This document shows, piece by piece, positions 22,047 to 32,851 of a stretch of DNA of 64,000 nucleotides. The position numbers and the translations under genes are program-made. The DNA comes from Zymoseptoria tritici IPO323. Taxonomy: Eukaryota; Ascomycota; Dothideomycetes; Mycosphaerellales; Mycosphaerellaceae. A model generated the notes under the pieces. It was not told the DNA's origin. It worked only from the letters and a program-made list of their open reading frames with translations, and searched no databases. Location: assembly GCF_000219625.1 (NCBI RefSeq), contig NC_018218.1, forward strand, positions 4,898,001 through 4,962,000, given 5' to 3'. The first letter of the stretch is position 1. Each line of letters begins with the position of its first letter.

Positions 22047-22406
22047 TATAGATTCTACCGAGTTCTAGCTCTTTAAAGTGCATGTATGCTTCCTTCGAGG
22101 GCGACGAAGTCTCTAGAGAAGGGATATACGATTTTAATTCGGATTTCGAGGAGGTGCGCGTATAGGGCAGAGTAGACTGCTTCTTTCTTCTTCTCGTTCG
22201 TAGCGTAGAGGGCTATTCGTTCGAATCGTGCTATTGTTCTGTTGTAGCTCGTGTTTCGAGGCGGATTTCGAGAAGGATTTCGGGCGGATTTAAGAGGTTT
22301 TCGAGGAGGTTTCTTCTAGACTGTCTTAGTTTCCCTTCTAAGGAAGGTACTTACGACGGCCACCGCGTAAAGGTGCAGTCTGTTCGGCCGTCTCGTCGTT
22401 AGTCTA

Positions 22407-25400
22407 GGTCCGCTGCCTAGTCCGCATCTGAGAACATATGGAGGTCGGATCGCGTTTCCGGTAAGTGTTTGTAGTAAAGCCCAAGATTAGTGCTAGTGGA
22501 AAGGTAGTCGTAGATTCTCTCGACTGCTTCTTCGTGTTCCTTAGACGGATTGGAACAGTACTGTAACACGACTCCTACTGCTTTAGCAATGTCGGGTCGG
22601 GTCTTAATTATAGCGTAGTTAATAGATCCTACCTGTAATTAGTATGTCCGGATCTAATAAAGCAGCTGTAGGAGGTCGGTGCGTTTCTAAAGTCGTAGAC
22701 GAGAGTCTATTAGGGTGTCGAACTTTCGATCCTTGCCGCCGAACCCGAATCGTTCCAGGATTTGCTAGAGGTAATTCGTCTAATAGAGGTAGATGTTACT
22801 ATTAGGCTGTTAATAGACGTAGATTCCGAGGTAGTAACTGCAGAGGCCGAGATCGGTTATCTTAAATTCTTCGGACAGTTGCTCTTTAACTTAGGTAATC
22901 TTAGTCTCGTCTGGTCCAAAAATGAGGAGATCGTTAACGTAGACGGTTATGTACATTCCGTCTAGGTGGATAAACACTAATTAGTCGTATTGCGATGCTC
23001 GCCATCCGCGTAATTCCAAGAAGAAACGTAGACGTTAGTACTAGAGTCGAGAAGACTGTTTAAGTCCGTACAGGGTTCGGTTAAGGAGAAGGACGTTGTC
23101 GCCGTCGCCTTAAGGGAAGCCCTTAGGTAGCTTAATATAGATTTCGTGTTCTACGAGGCCGTTAAGGAATGCTGTGACGATGTCTATTTAATAGCATTTC
23201 TATCCGTAGCGAGCCTGCGCCGCAAATAGGAGTCGGTATAATAGTACTTTAACGACTAAGGCGTACGTTTTATCGAAGTCGAGGCCGTAGATTTAAGAGT
23301 AGCCTTTAACGACGAATCGTGCCTTATGTTTGGCGATGTTGCTATTAGATGCTATCTTACGCTTGTACACCTATCGTAATCTAAGGACCTTGCGGTCTTT
23401 TAGTCGTAGAACGACTTTCTAGGTGTTATTTTTAATTAAGCTATCGTATTCGTTAATCTCCGCTTGCTCCTACTATTTAGCATTAGGCATGCGTCGGGCT
23501 TGTCTTAGGTTTATTAGTTCGGGGCCTAATGCTTTATGTTGTTAAGAAAGGAGCATGTATTCTAGCTTGTAGACAGATCTCCGAACTTTGCGATTCAGCC
23601 TTAAGGATCGAGGTTCGTAATCTTCCGTTACTATTCGTGCCCGAGAATCTCCTACTACTTCCGTTAGTCCTAATCCTGTTGCCGCCTTAGCAGCGCGCGG
23701 TAGCGCGCCGTCGTTTAGAGAGGGGCGGACGCGAAATAAGGGAGAGATAACGTTAACTTAAGGGTGGTAAGTAGGGGAAGCAGAGAGCAGCGCCGGGTCG
23801 ATGTTAGCATTACCGGGGTCGTCGGAGTCGTCAGAGGAGGAAGAGCTAGAGTCGGAGTCGAGTACAATAGGTAACCGAGGCTGCTAGGCAGCTGCTGCAT
23901 CTAGTGCCAGAACATAGCGCTAACCGGATAGATTGTAGGTAAAACGCTAAACGTTAAGAGGTCGTAGAGGATCGGGAAATAGCACGGTAGAAGGCCTGCT
24001 TGGATCTATAACTTCGATATCTTCGCTCTGCTCCTAGCGAGAAGGTTAATCGGCGGCCGGGTCGTAGTAATTCATTCGGATTTTCTTAGTTAGTAATTCG
24101 CCGTTAGCGTCGTTGTCAGAGAGCAAGTTGTTAGTGCTATCCGGCTCGGCGCCGTCCTTATAGTCCTTTAGATCGTTGCTTTTTATACGTCCTAAATTGC
24201 CTCTGCTCCAAACGTAGTTTTTGTAGCTGCCGTCCTCTAACGGGTAATTGCATAGGAGAGTGGAAGACGTGCAATTATTACAAGGAAATTCGCCGTTACA
24301 AGTTATTATTGCGGCCGGTCCTCTATAAAGGCAGGACTAGCATGCGTTTAGCTACTTCTCGAGGAGGTATTCGTTATCGGACATCCGCAGATCGCGTCAG
24401 GTAACAGGGTACTTGTAGCTAATAAGATTATTATCGGCATCGGGAAAGATGCAGTTGTTAATACCTCTGAAGTCGGCATTGCCTTAGAGATTTTCGCGTT
24501 CCTTAGCATTTTCGTGCGCCCTAACGCAAGCGTCGCAAGGACCCGGGTGTCCGGAACATTTGTAGTAGAGGGATTAACAGCGGTTGCACTTTAGCTACTT
24601 ATGCTAAGCTTTTATAACGCGCTAGACGTGTTCTCAAATGTCGTTGTTTAGTTCCTCGTCTTTAAGGTCCGGATACAGTCTAAGCAAGGTTAGTCGAGTT
24701 AGATCCTTAGTAGTCTGTCGATATTTCTTTAAGATGTCTACTCCGATAAAATCCTCTAATCCGATATCGTCCCGCTCGGAACAGAGTTGTTCGACAGCGC
24801 GAGATCGTTTGTTATTTAAGAATTTCTAGGCATAACTCTCTTTGTAGAGTTCGCGGAGGACAAGAAGATCGGCGGTAGAGATGCGCTTGGCGCTAGGTGC
24901 ACGAGGCTTAAGGGATCTGATCTTGCCTATTAGGATCTTATCGGATATCTTATCCGGTATTTGAAAAGCAGCGTACTCGTCTTAGGGACTCCTACATTAA
25001 TCGAGGACCTGTTAACTAGATTGTAATTAATCCTTAGCGAAAAGATTCGTAATAAAGGAGATGAGGTCGTCTAGCTAGTACATTTCGGACATCTTGGTTT
25101 TGGCGACGGACTATTTAATATAGTTGACTCTTGCGGTGATTTTCGTAGCGGTGCACTATTTAGGGACATTAATGTCCTTAATGCAGTCTAAAGCGAGTCT
25201 GCGGGCGGATTAGTCTAGATCCTAGAGCAGCGCCTTCTTTACATAGTCTAAGACGTTAGATAGCTAGTTAAGAACATTTATAGAGTAGCGAGTAGTAAAG
25301 TAAGGCGATAGGCTATTAGCGTCGGTGCTGCTCTGTTCGGCTACTAGAGACGGCGGGGAGTCTAGCGTATCGGTAGCGCTCGAGGAATCGTCGTTGTCTA

Positions 25401-28400
25401 GAGCATTGCCGTCGTTACTTTCTTCTTCGTCGGAAAGGGGGTAATTAGAGCGGTGTTGCCTAGCTAGCTCCTCGAGCTCGTCGAAGTCCACTCGGTCGTA
25501 GATAGACTAATTTAGATCGGAGTCGGTTAATCCGTTGCCGTCGTCGATACGGAGCTTGCTAACCCGGTAGACGTAAGAAGTGCTAGGATAGTAGATGCGA
25601 AGAATAAATTCCGATTCTAGGCCGACGAAGTATCCGACATACCTACAGAAGCTGCGAAGAGATTTCCCTTTAGGATCCCGCTTCTCCGGTAGGCTAAAGA
25701 TGTACATTCGACTACCCTAGATACGCTCGACGCTAATGTCTGGTCGGTAACCGGATTTGGCTTCCTATAGCGTCTATTTAAGCTTAAGTGCTCGGGATAG
25801 GGAGCGATTCTTAAGCTAGATAGCATAGAGGAAAGCGTAAACCTAGAGAGATTCGGGGAGGTTTGTTTTACGGAGGAGTTCTTAAGTTGTGCTGTCGAGG
25901 ATAGCGAGAATAGTCTAACTAATAGCGGTATAAGCGAGGTTAGAGTCGTTTATTATAGCGGATGCCTTTTCTCGCTCGGTTCGCTAGCCTCGCTCGGCAG
26001 TACCGGCCTAATAGTAATTATATAGCACGGATAGTTCGACGGCAATGCCTTCGGACTCGATCTATTGCTTTATCTCTGTCTAGGAGAGAAATTCGTTGTC
26101 GAGGCGGTAGGTTCTAATCTTGCATCCTTCGACGCGTTTAATCTTTCGGTAAAGAGCCTTGAATTTGTTCGGAATTTCCTACTTGTATTAGAAAGAGTCG
26201 GCCTAAGTAAAACGTTTAGCGTCGTCGGTAAATGCGAGAATGTAGAATGCACTATTAATAGCCTTAATCGGGTAAGGTCCCTAAGTGTCGACATGCATTA
26301 TATCTCTAACAAACTTAGCACGGCGAGTGGCAGGGTCTTTTAGTACGCGGTTAAGCGCTCGCGTCGTCTAACAAACCGGACATATAACAGAGATTATGTC
26401 TTTAATCTGTTTGTCGGTAAGATCGATGCCGTTACTTATACGAAGGAGGAGTCGGAGATTCTGTAGTCTAAGATGGCCTATGCGACGGTAGAGTTGCATA
26501 ACTAGGTAAGTAAAGTCGACTTTAGTGCAAATAAGTAGTAGACGAACGCCTAGAGGGCATGCAATAATGACTTTACGAGTTAATTAGGTTAGGACGTCGA
26601 GGGGGTCCTTAAGGACAGGGAGGTAGAGCAGTCTATCGAAAAGGTAGGCGGTGCAGATAAGTATGCCGTTGCGGTCCCTAATGGTTATGCCGTTGACACT
26701 TATGCCCTACTCGCTACGAAACTTCGCTCTCTCTATAAGCCAGGAGAGGGAAATAATGTAGAAGCGGACGGTTAGAGCGTATGCCACATTGCTAAGGTTA
26801 AGTATAACAGGTTCGCAACCGGGGCTGTAGACTTAAATGCGAATAGTACCGGAACCCTTAATTTTCAGTGCGGCAGGATCGTTCGCAGTGCCGACAGCGT
26901 ATCGAGTTGCACGGAATTCGGTGAAGAGGTTCCTATTACTAACAATGCACAGGCTAGCGCCAGAATCGAGGATTATTAAAGATGGTCCTATATAATAGTC
27001 GCCGCTCTTAAGGAGAGCGATAGTATAAGGCTTGATTCTTATAGTTAGAAATCCGTCCACAAATTCATCCGCATAACAGTAATCCCTACTCTCTACTTGC
27101 CCTTGCTTACTCCTTGCCGCCGTTCCCGGTACTAACTTCCACCTTGCGAGATCTAAGCTCGAAGACTCTATAATCTGCGGCGAGATGTTAGTATAGGCAC
27201 TAGAAAGGGGAAAGGAGGAGAGGGACTTACAGTTGGCAGGTATAGTAGTGCTAGAAGATAGCTAGTGTTTAGTAGATGCGGAGGTCGTAGAGTTATGCGC
27301 CGCGCTTGGTAGAGAGACAACCTATATAGGTTTAGGTAGCGAAGGTACAGAGAGCGATCGACCGATGTAAGGGGTCTAGTTTGTAGTCCGCGTAAACAGG
27401 GCCGCGAAGGAAAGGTTATCTTCGGCGTTGTTAATCAATCCTTCGGTAGCGGATGCGTCTAGATCCTAGGTTGGCGTCTCGGAGGTTTTAAAATCTCTTG
27501 CGATGTATCGCTTCTTGCTAATAGCGCCGTATGCGTTTGGTTTTGAGACCGAGGTAAGGTTGCTATAGTTGATAATGTAGGTGGGCGTAGAACTTAGCAG
27601 ATTAGTAGGCATAATTATAGCGATAGAAGAATCGCTTTCGTAGTTAAAGTTAAAACTGGTCGCGCTTAGGATAGCAGTGCTGGAGAAATCCGGATCGATG
27701 CTAAGGTAGGTAGGGGCCCGCTTAGGAACGATAGTAGTAATAGAGGAATCGCTCTGATAATCAAAATCGAAGCTGGTAGCGGATAGAGTGTTCGAATACT
27801 CGGAATCGAGGTGTTCGAACTATTGTAAAGGTTTGCCGCCTGCAACGAGGATGTTATATAATCGTCCGGGGGTGTAGGTAAGACCGCATTCTTTAGTCTT
27901 GTTGTTAGAGGAGTTAGAGGTGCCCTTTTCTGCGGTTTTTTCAGTTGTGTCTACGACAGCCGCGGTAGGTTTAAAACTAGGATTACACTAGAAGTTTTTT
28001 GGCTTGTCCTTGTTCTTTAGATTGCGGGAGCAGTTAACTAACTTGTATGCGCGAGGCTTTTTACAGAACGTACAGGTCTCGAAGTTGGCGGGATCGAGTT
28101 TGCTATCTTTAGGTTTGCGAGGCTTGCCGTCCTTGTCTTTGTTCTTGCTATTATCCTTGTTGTAGTCCCTATCGTAGGTCTTTAGTGCCTTAGAAGCGGC
28201 GCGCTAGCTAGCGGGGAGGGTTTCGTACTTATATAAAAGAGCGTTTTTAAGATCTCGGAGGGCGCGGGGGGTATCTAGTAACAGGCGAGCTTATATGTCC
28301 CAGGTACGAAAGAAATCCTTAAATTCTACAGGGCAACCGGTCTTCTTAAGGTCGGATGTGATTTTTGTAGTAAGCTGTCTATCGTCGAGAGTACTCTTAA

Positions 28401-29071
28401 GTTCCTTAATGTTAGCTTAGATGTTAGAGAGCTTGGTAAAATAGTCGAACATAGATTAGTAAGAAAGAAAGTCTAGATTATAAAATTGTTAGTAAAACTT
28501 AGTTAAGGCCTAGGTGTCGGATTATTTGCAGATAACCTAGATAGCTTTAAAGATGTCGTTTAGGGTAGCGACGTTGCCGACTTACTCGACGAGAGCTTCT
28601 CGAAGATCGATAGAGATAGTGCTGTATATAAAAAGCTTAGTCTTCTTTAATCTCTTATACTGCTCCTTAAAGATAGGAGTGTTTAGGTTAAAGATAAGGA
28701 CTTAGGTCTTATATGTTTCGTATGCTGTAGCAGCAGTATTAACGGCATCTCTAGCGCGAGTAACCGGAGCTATGTCGGTAAATTAGGGCGGGATAGGTTT
28801 AGTAATAATCTTTTCCGTGCCGTCGATAAGGCCTTTAAAGTTCTCGGCGTTACTAATAACTTTCCGTTCCCGGTTCTATTAATAGAAGGTAGTAGGTCCG
28901 GTAAGAATGTAGACGTAGATGCCGTTAAAATCCTTGTAGGAAGATAGAGTTTTGTTAGCTAACGCTATAGTAGGTAGGAGGTTGTTACGTAAGTAACTTC
29001 CGTTCGGTTATTTGGAAGATTTGTAATAAAGATCGATAGATTAACTAAAGAACAAATCCAGACTATAAATT
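22407..29071 (-). pseudogene. Copia gag-pol, main part, RIP-inactivated
   Basis: Minus strand. Gag lies near 28.9-28.0 kb (FKDFFRTWDI, then a CTFCKKPRAYKLVNC zinc-knuckle-like motif near 28.06 kb). The aspartic protease is at 27.06-26.83 kb (SLIILDSGASLCIVSNRN). Integrase lies at 26.4-25.5 kb (YRLDNEFLS, NYYxAGTAERGxRTEREKA). Reverse transcriptase lies at about 23.9-22.6 kb, with YVNDLLIFGPDE near 22.93 kb in place of YVDD. The start of RNase H (INYAIIKTRPDIAKAVGVVL, DYLSTSTNLGLYY, SDADxAADLD) is near 22.6-22.4 kb. It continues at 9205. Many TAG stops and the Asp-to-Asn change make it non-functional. Confidence 0.87.
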
Positions 29072-29259
29072 AATTAAAAAGGATGTCCTGTACAAGGACG
29101 AAGGTAGGAATCAACTGTGTGTCTAATTTTCTATTCTACGGAGGAGAAACTGCTGTTATCTACCTTTACAAGACGTTTGCTGCGTGCAAACCCTCCTTTA
29201 ATCCCTATGCTTCCTGTTAATTCCCGCTGCAGCCCTATGCAGGCTGGCAAATACCAATT
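29072..29259 (-). repeat. Copia 5' LTR
   Basis: 188 bp; pairs with 8498-8685. Read from the host gene, the regulator's coding frame runs straight into this LTR (..MTFN then WYLPAC from LTR sequence). Confidence 0.9.
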
Positions 29260-30429
29260 AAAAGTCATCCGGCACTGATGACCATCTTGAGTGTTATCGT
29301 GACGAGCGCCGACCGTGATGGCCGCAAGCACTAAAATCCAGTGATCATCCTGTTCCTGCCATGCGGTGGAATGGACCAGCGGCAGGTTTTCTGGAGGGGA
29401 GACTTGAAACATGGTGAGACAAAAAGAACAATAGCGATGTGAGGGGAATATGGCCGATGTCATCTGTGTTGCGAAGAGGGATGGTTGGCGACAACACAGA
29501 ACGGTGAATTGCTTTGAAATGGTGTTGTACGTCGTAGCGTTCAAGGAACTAGTGTTGGGATGTTGAAAATAGGTAATGCCGTCTGCGATTTGCGAAGACA
29601 TGGGAAACCCGAGGTCGAGTATCGGCAGAATGGCAGGCTCGACCGCATACAGATTTGATGCATGTCGATGTCCTTCCTGCACAGAGCGCCGCGCGCCATC
29701 GCCGTCCACATATGTTGAGTCCACGGGCCTAGACTTCAGGATGGCGCTATCTGTGAGACTCGCGGATATGGTCGATGAGCTTCCGATTGGCGAGCGTGAG
29801 TCTGAAACAGAGGGAATGAGTTGATCTCCAGCACCAAGGAAGGGAGCGCTCGTCGGTCCCATGAAATCATCGAGCAAATCGAAGTCTCCCATGACTGGAA
29901 GCCAGTTCATTTGATCCGACCACGTATAATCCATGTTGCCGAGGGAAGGATGAGTCTGATTGTCGACCGAGTTCACTTGTTGCTCTGTAGGCCTCATGGC
30001 AGAAACATTCTGGCCTTCTTGCGTCACTTGTAATAAATCAAGCCCGGTAGAGCGCGGAGCAGCGCAGTCGCTATCGGCCGTGATGGAGGACGTTGGCTGA
30101 AGGCGAGTCTGCGGTCCGAAATACGAGCAGGCAAGTGATCTCTTCTCGCATCGTAGGCAAGGAACTCCACCTGTGCACTTCGTTCGGGCTTGTTTGCACA
30201 TGATACAAGCCTGGCGGGCTCTGCGTTCGGATGCCGCGCCCTCTGTTGAAGAAGCCTCCCGAACATCTCGATGGGCGGTCGTCTCGTGCCGTAGGCAAGA
30301 ATCCTTCCGGTTAAACTGTTTGCCGCAGTGTTTGCACGCAACAGCGCTGGCTCCACCGTGTACCGAATCTGTGTGGCGACGTAGATGTTCAGGTCGCGTA
30401 AAGGTCTGAGAGCAGACATGACATTCCAT
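29260..30429 (-). pseudogene. C2H2/Zn2Cys6 transcription factor, N-terminal part (severed)
   Basis: First 390 codons of a fungal regulator with an unusual double DNA-binding region: two C2H2 fingers (CHVCSQTFTRPEHLRRHTDSVH at residues 3-24, shown by Cys3, Cys6, His19, His24; and Cys32, Cys35, His48, His53) followed by a Zn2Cys6 cluster (Cys75, 78, 85, 91, 94, 101). The Fungal_trans domain begins near residue 340 and is cut at the Copia LTR. Coding then runs 41 codons into the LTR before a stop, so a DNA-binding fragment without most of its regulatory domain could still be made. The remainder is at 7056-8492. Neighbours are a GH31 enzyme and a sugar transporter, the likely targets. Confidence 0.9.
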
Positions 30430-30829
30430 CGTGGATCATGCCGGCTTGCGTGCGGACTGCCACACGGCAAACAGAGCACTCATATGGAGAGCTGCACGGA
30501 ATGTGCAAGGCCCGACGGCAATCGTGCCGATGATGTGATAAGTGAGATGAGCTGTCCGCTCCGGAACATCTGCTGAAAGTCCCCGTGCAGATTATCTCCA
30601 CTTTCGGGTTTGCTCCAGGACTCCCTTGTATTTGCCCGGACCCCAACCGGAACCCCACAAATCCTTTGACCGGGACAATGCTGGAGCCTGGCGAGGGGAC
30701 GAAAGGATATTTGGAGGTGACGGCATACTTCGACGCCCTGCACAGGAACAAAGCCATTGTGCCATGTGATCATGCAGTCACCGATTTCTCCGCGCTATCG
30801 AACCATATGTGACACCCGAACGGCCAAGC
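30430..30829. other. Regulator promoter region / GH31 3' flank
   Basis: 400 bp between the regulator start codon and the GH31 stop. It holds the shared motif at 30639-30665. No gene seen. Confidence 0.5.
30639..30665 (+). promoter_or_regulatory. Shared cluster motif, copy 1 (regulator promoter)
   Basis: GGACCCCAACCGGAA followed directly by CCCCACAAATCC, about 210 bp upstream of the regulator's ATG. Nearly the same block, in the same orientation and at almost the same distance, lies upstream of GH31 (33053-33081). On the coding strand it contains GTGGGG, a match to the SYGGRG consensus of the carbon-catabolite repressor CreA, next to CCGG, which could suit a Zn2Cys6 protein. Confidence 0.55.
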
Positions 30830-32851
30830 TCACTCTTGTCGTATGAACACCGGCATAGAGTCAATAGGACAGGACTCTTGCAAAGTCACACCACCCTCGC
30901 GGACGACATCCGAACCCCATCTTTTCCACTTGGCTCCGCGAGGCAGATACACTTCTACCTCGGAAACTCCTGGCTGGAGAACTGGTATGACGAGGTACTT
31001 GTCGCCATACATGTACTGCTCCTCCACCTCCCAGCACTTCGGGTCGGCGGGGAACTCGTAAAAGCAAGTTCGCATGACAGGCGAGCCTTTCTCGTGGGCC
31101 TGTCTCATCAGACCTCGTGTATACTCGCGCATCTCCTCGCGGATATGGAGATAGTTCACGAGGATCGGGTATGCCTCTTCGCCATAAGACCAGACCTCAT
31201 TGGCAGCGCCGGGCGCTGTTGGATCGCCCTCTGACTTCGGCTCTCGATCGCCATGAAGTCTCATCACGGGACAAAAGGCACCTAGATCTGAATTAGTGAT
31301 GCATGAACATCGAGGGATCAACCGTTGACTTGACTCACCCCATTGGAACCATCTGATGAGCAATTCTCGGAATGCAGGATCATTAGGATTACCGCCATGG
31401 AATCCTCCGATGTCGGTGGTCCACCAGGGAATGCCGGCGATGCCCATGCTGAGACCGGCCGATAGTTGGTTGCGGAAACTTTCCCAGGAACTCGCAATGT
31501 CGCCTGACCAGACAAGAGCTCCGTATCGCTGACTACCAGCCCATGCGCAACGGAGAAGATTGACAATATTCTTCTGTCCGGCGCTCTCCATGCCCTCATA
31601 AAGCGCTTGGGCATAGCACACGGGATACGTATTGCCAATTTGCATGTTTGGACCGGCGTGGTAGCGGTAGAGATCGAAGTCGTAAATAGAGTACTCCGGC
31701 TCGGCTTCGTCGGCCCAGAAGATCTTGATGCCATAGTCGTAATAGTTCTGCTTGACTTTCGACCAGAGAAATTTCCGTGCTTCGGGGTTGGTTGTATCAA
31801 TGTGAACGCTGTCCCCTCCACATTGCATCGCGACTCGCACACCACGATCGACGCGGATCAGGAGACCTTTCTCCCGCATTTCCGGGTAATTGACCGATTC
31901 TGGGGCCACTGTTGGCCAGATTGAGACCATGAGCTCGATGCCCAAGTCGCGCAGCTCCTTCACCATGGCTGCTGGATCCGGCCAGTATTTTGGGTCAAAA
32001 GACCAGTCGCCTTGGTAGATCCAATGGAAGAAATCGCAGACAATGACATCCATGGGCAGTCCTCGCCGTTTGTGCTCTCTCGCCACTTGTAGAAGCTCTT
32101 CTTGGCTAGCGTAGCGCAGTTTGCATTGCCAAAAGCCCAGACCGTACTCGGGCATCATAGGAACAACTCCAGTGACTTGCGCATATGTTTCCTCGATAGC
32201 TGCGGGCGTCCCACCGGCCACGATCCAGTAATCCAGGCTTCTGGTAGAGTAAGCTTCGAAGGTCATTACGTTCGTTCCCAACACAGCGCGACCGATGGCT
32301 GGATTGTTCCAAAGAAAGCCGTAACCCAGAGAGGACAAGACGAAAGGGACGCTCGCCTGTGAGTTTCGGTGAGCGAGCTCAATATCGGATCCCTTCAAGT
32401 TCAGGTACGGCTGCTGGTACTGGCCCATTCCGTACAGCTTTTCCTTCGGCGAAATTGACTCAAGTCTCAGCGTCGCTTGAAAGTCTCCACCCAGGATTGG
32501 ACGAAGCTCGCGGGCCTCGACTTCCAGAGCGCTGCATTTGGGGTCCAGCAGGTCTTGTCGATTTCGGGCAAACTCTTCAAGGATCTTTTCTCCATTGCCG
32601 TTGTACATGACGACTTTGCCGCGTCTTGAGATCGTCGCTCGAATGCTCCCATTCACGATCTCGCCAGAGCCGTCATCGTTGATCTGAATCTTGGCCGTGG
32701 CATCTGGCTGGCCGAGAAGGGCGCCCTCGCCAACGGGCATTTTTGCCAACTTGGTGGCACGTACGCGAAGTGCATTGGGACCCCATGGATCGATCCATAG
32801 AATGTGATCGTCGAAGCGAAAGACCAAACGATTTTTCTCCTGATACAGCAT
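30830..32851 (-). CDS. GH31 alpha-xylosidase / alpha-glucosidase (intracellular)
   Basis: Exons 32851-31339 and 31281-30830; 654 aa. The 57-bp intron (GTGAGT donor, CTAAT branch, CTAG acceptor) is a multiple of three and has no stop, so the frame is also open unspliced; splicing restores WFQWGAFCPVMRLHGDREP, the conserved GH31 block. Other motifs are KIFWADEAEPEYSIYDF (nucleophile Asp in WADEAE), ALVWSGDIASSWESF (acid/base Asp) and GIPWWTTDIGGFHGG. No signal peptide is seen, so a cytosolic enzyme acting on imported oligosaccharides is likely. The start is set at MLYQEKNRL; an ATG 14 codons upstream is possible. It is divergent from the sugar transporter. Confidence 0.92.
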   Translation of the reverse strand: MLYQEKNRLVFRFDDHILWIDPWGPNALRVRATKLAKMPVGEGALLGQPDATAKIQINDDGSGEIVNGSIRATISRRGKVVMYNGNGEKILEEFARNRQDLLDPKCSALEVEARELRPILGGDFQATLRLESISPKEKLYGMGQYQQPYLNLKGSDIELAHRNSQASVPFVLSSLGYGFLWNNPAIGRAVLGTNVMTFEAYSTRSLDYWIVAGGTPAAIEETYAQVTGVVPMMPEYGLGFWQCKLRYASQEELLQVAREHKRRGLPMDVIVCDFFHWIYQGDWSFDPKYWPDPAAMVKELRDLGIELMVSIWPTVAPESVNYPEMREKGLLIRVDRGVRVAMQCGGDSVHIDTTNPEARKFLWSKVKQNYYDYGIKIFWADEAEPEYSIYDFDLYRYHAGPNMQIGNTYPVCYAQALYEGMESAGQKNIVNLLRCAWAGSQRYGALVWSGDIASSWESFRNQLSAGLSMGIAGIPWWTTDIGGFHGGNPNDPAFRELLIRWFQWGESSQRLIPRCSCITNSDLGAFCPVMRLHGDREPKSEGDPTAPGAANEVWSYGEEAYPILVNYLHIREEMREYTRGLMRQAHEKGSPVMRTCFYEFPADPKCWEVEEQYMYGDKYLVIPVLQPGVSEVEVYLPRGAKWKRWGSDVVREGGVTLQESCPIDSMPVFIRQE

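Larger units (their letters stand above)
9206..22392 (-). mobile_element. Short non-autonomous LINE (LINE-A) inside Copia, itself split by Gypsy
   Basis: The 3' end, on the minus strand, is a (CAAA)n-type tail seen as TTTG repeats at 9206-9232. The insertion is flanked by the identical 14-mer TCGTCGTTAGTCTA at 9192-9205 and 22393-22406. Without the Gypsy element inside it (9647-22046), LINE-A is only about 790 bp, so it is 5' truncated or non-autonomous. Its 3' UTR clearly resembles that of the full-length LINE at 15609 (both have GTCC..GGAGTC..GACTAT.TAGGACGG just after the tail), so it probably used that family's reverse transcriptase. I find no recognisable protein domain in its body. Confidence 0.8.
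8498..29259 (-). mobile_element. Ty1/Copia retrotransposon, outermost element of a four-level nest
   Basis: A Copia element in minus orientation, bounded by 188-bp LTRs (8498-8685 and 29072-29259). The flanks are GAAAG at 8493-8497 and AAAAG at 29260-29264, a 5-bp target duplication with one transition. All four LTR borders carry AATT, so the LTR ends read AATTG..CAATT instead of plain TG..CA. A 4-bp AATT duplication is the alternative reading; both restore the host frame. A purine tract (AAGTGGGAG on the minus strand) adjoins the 3' LTR at 8686-8694. The coding region is interrupted at 9205/22393 by a LINE, which itself carries Gypsy and another LINE. All coding parts are full of RIP-type stops, so it is dead. 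Confidence 0.9.

Noticed and set aside
8900..29000. TAG read as a sense codon (alternative genetic code) in the transposon ORFs
   Set aside because: Intact genes in the window end in TAG (COX11 and the sugar transporter do), and catalytic residues in the same elements are also changed (YLDD to YLNN, YVDD to YVND, Cys to Tyr). This is mutation, not recoding.
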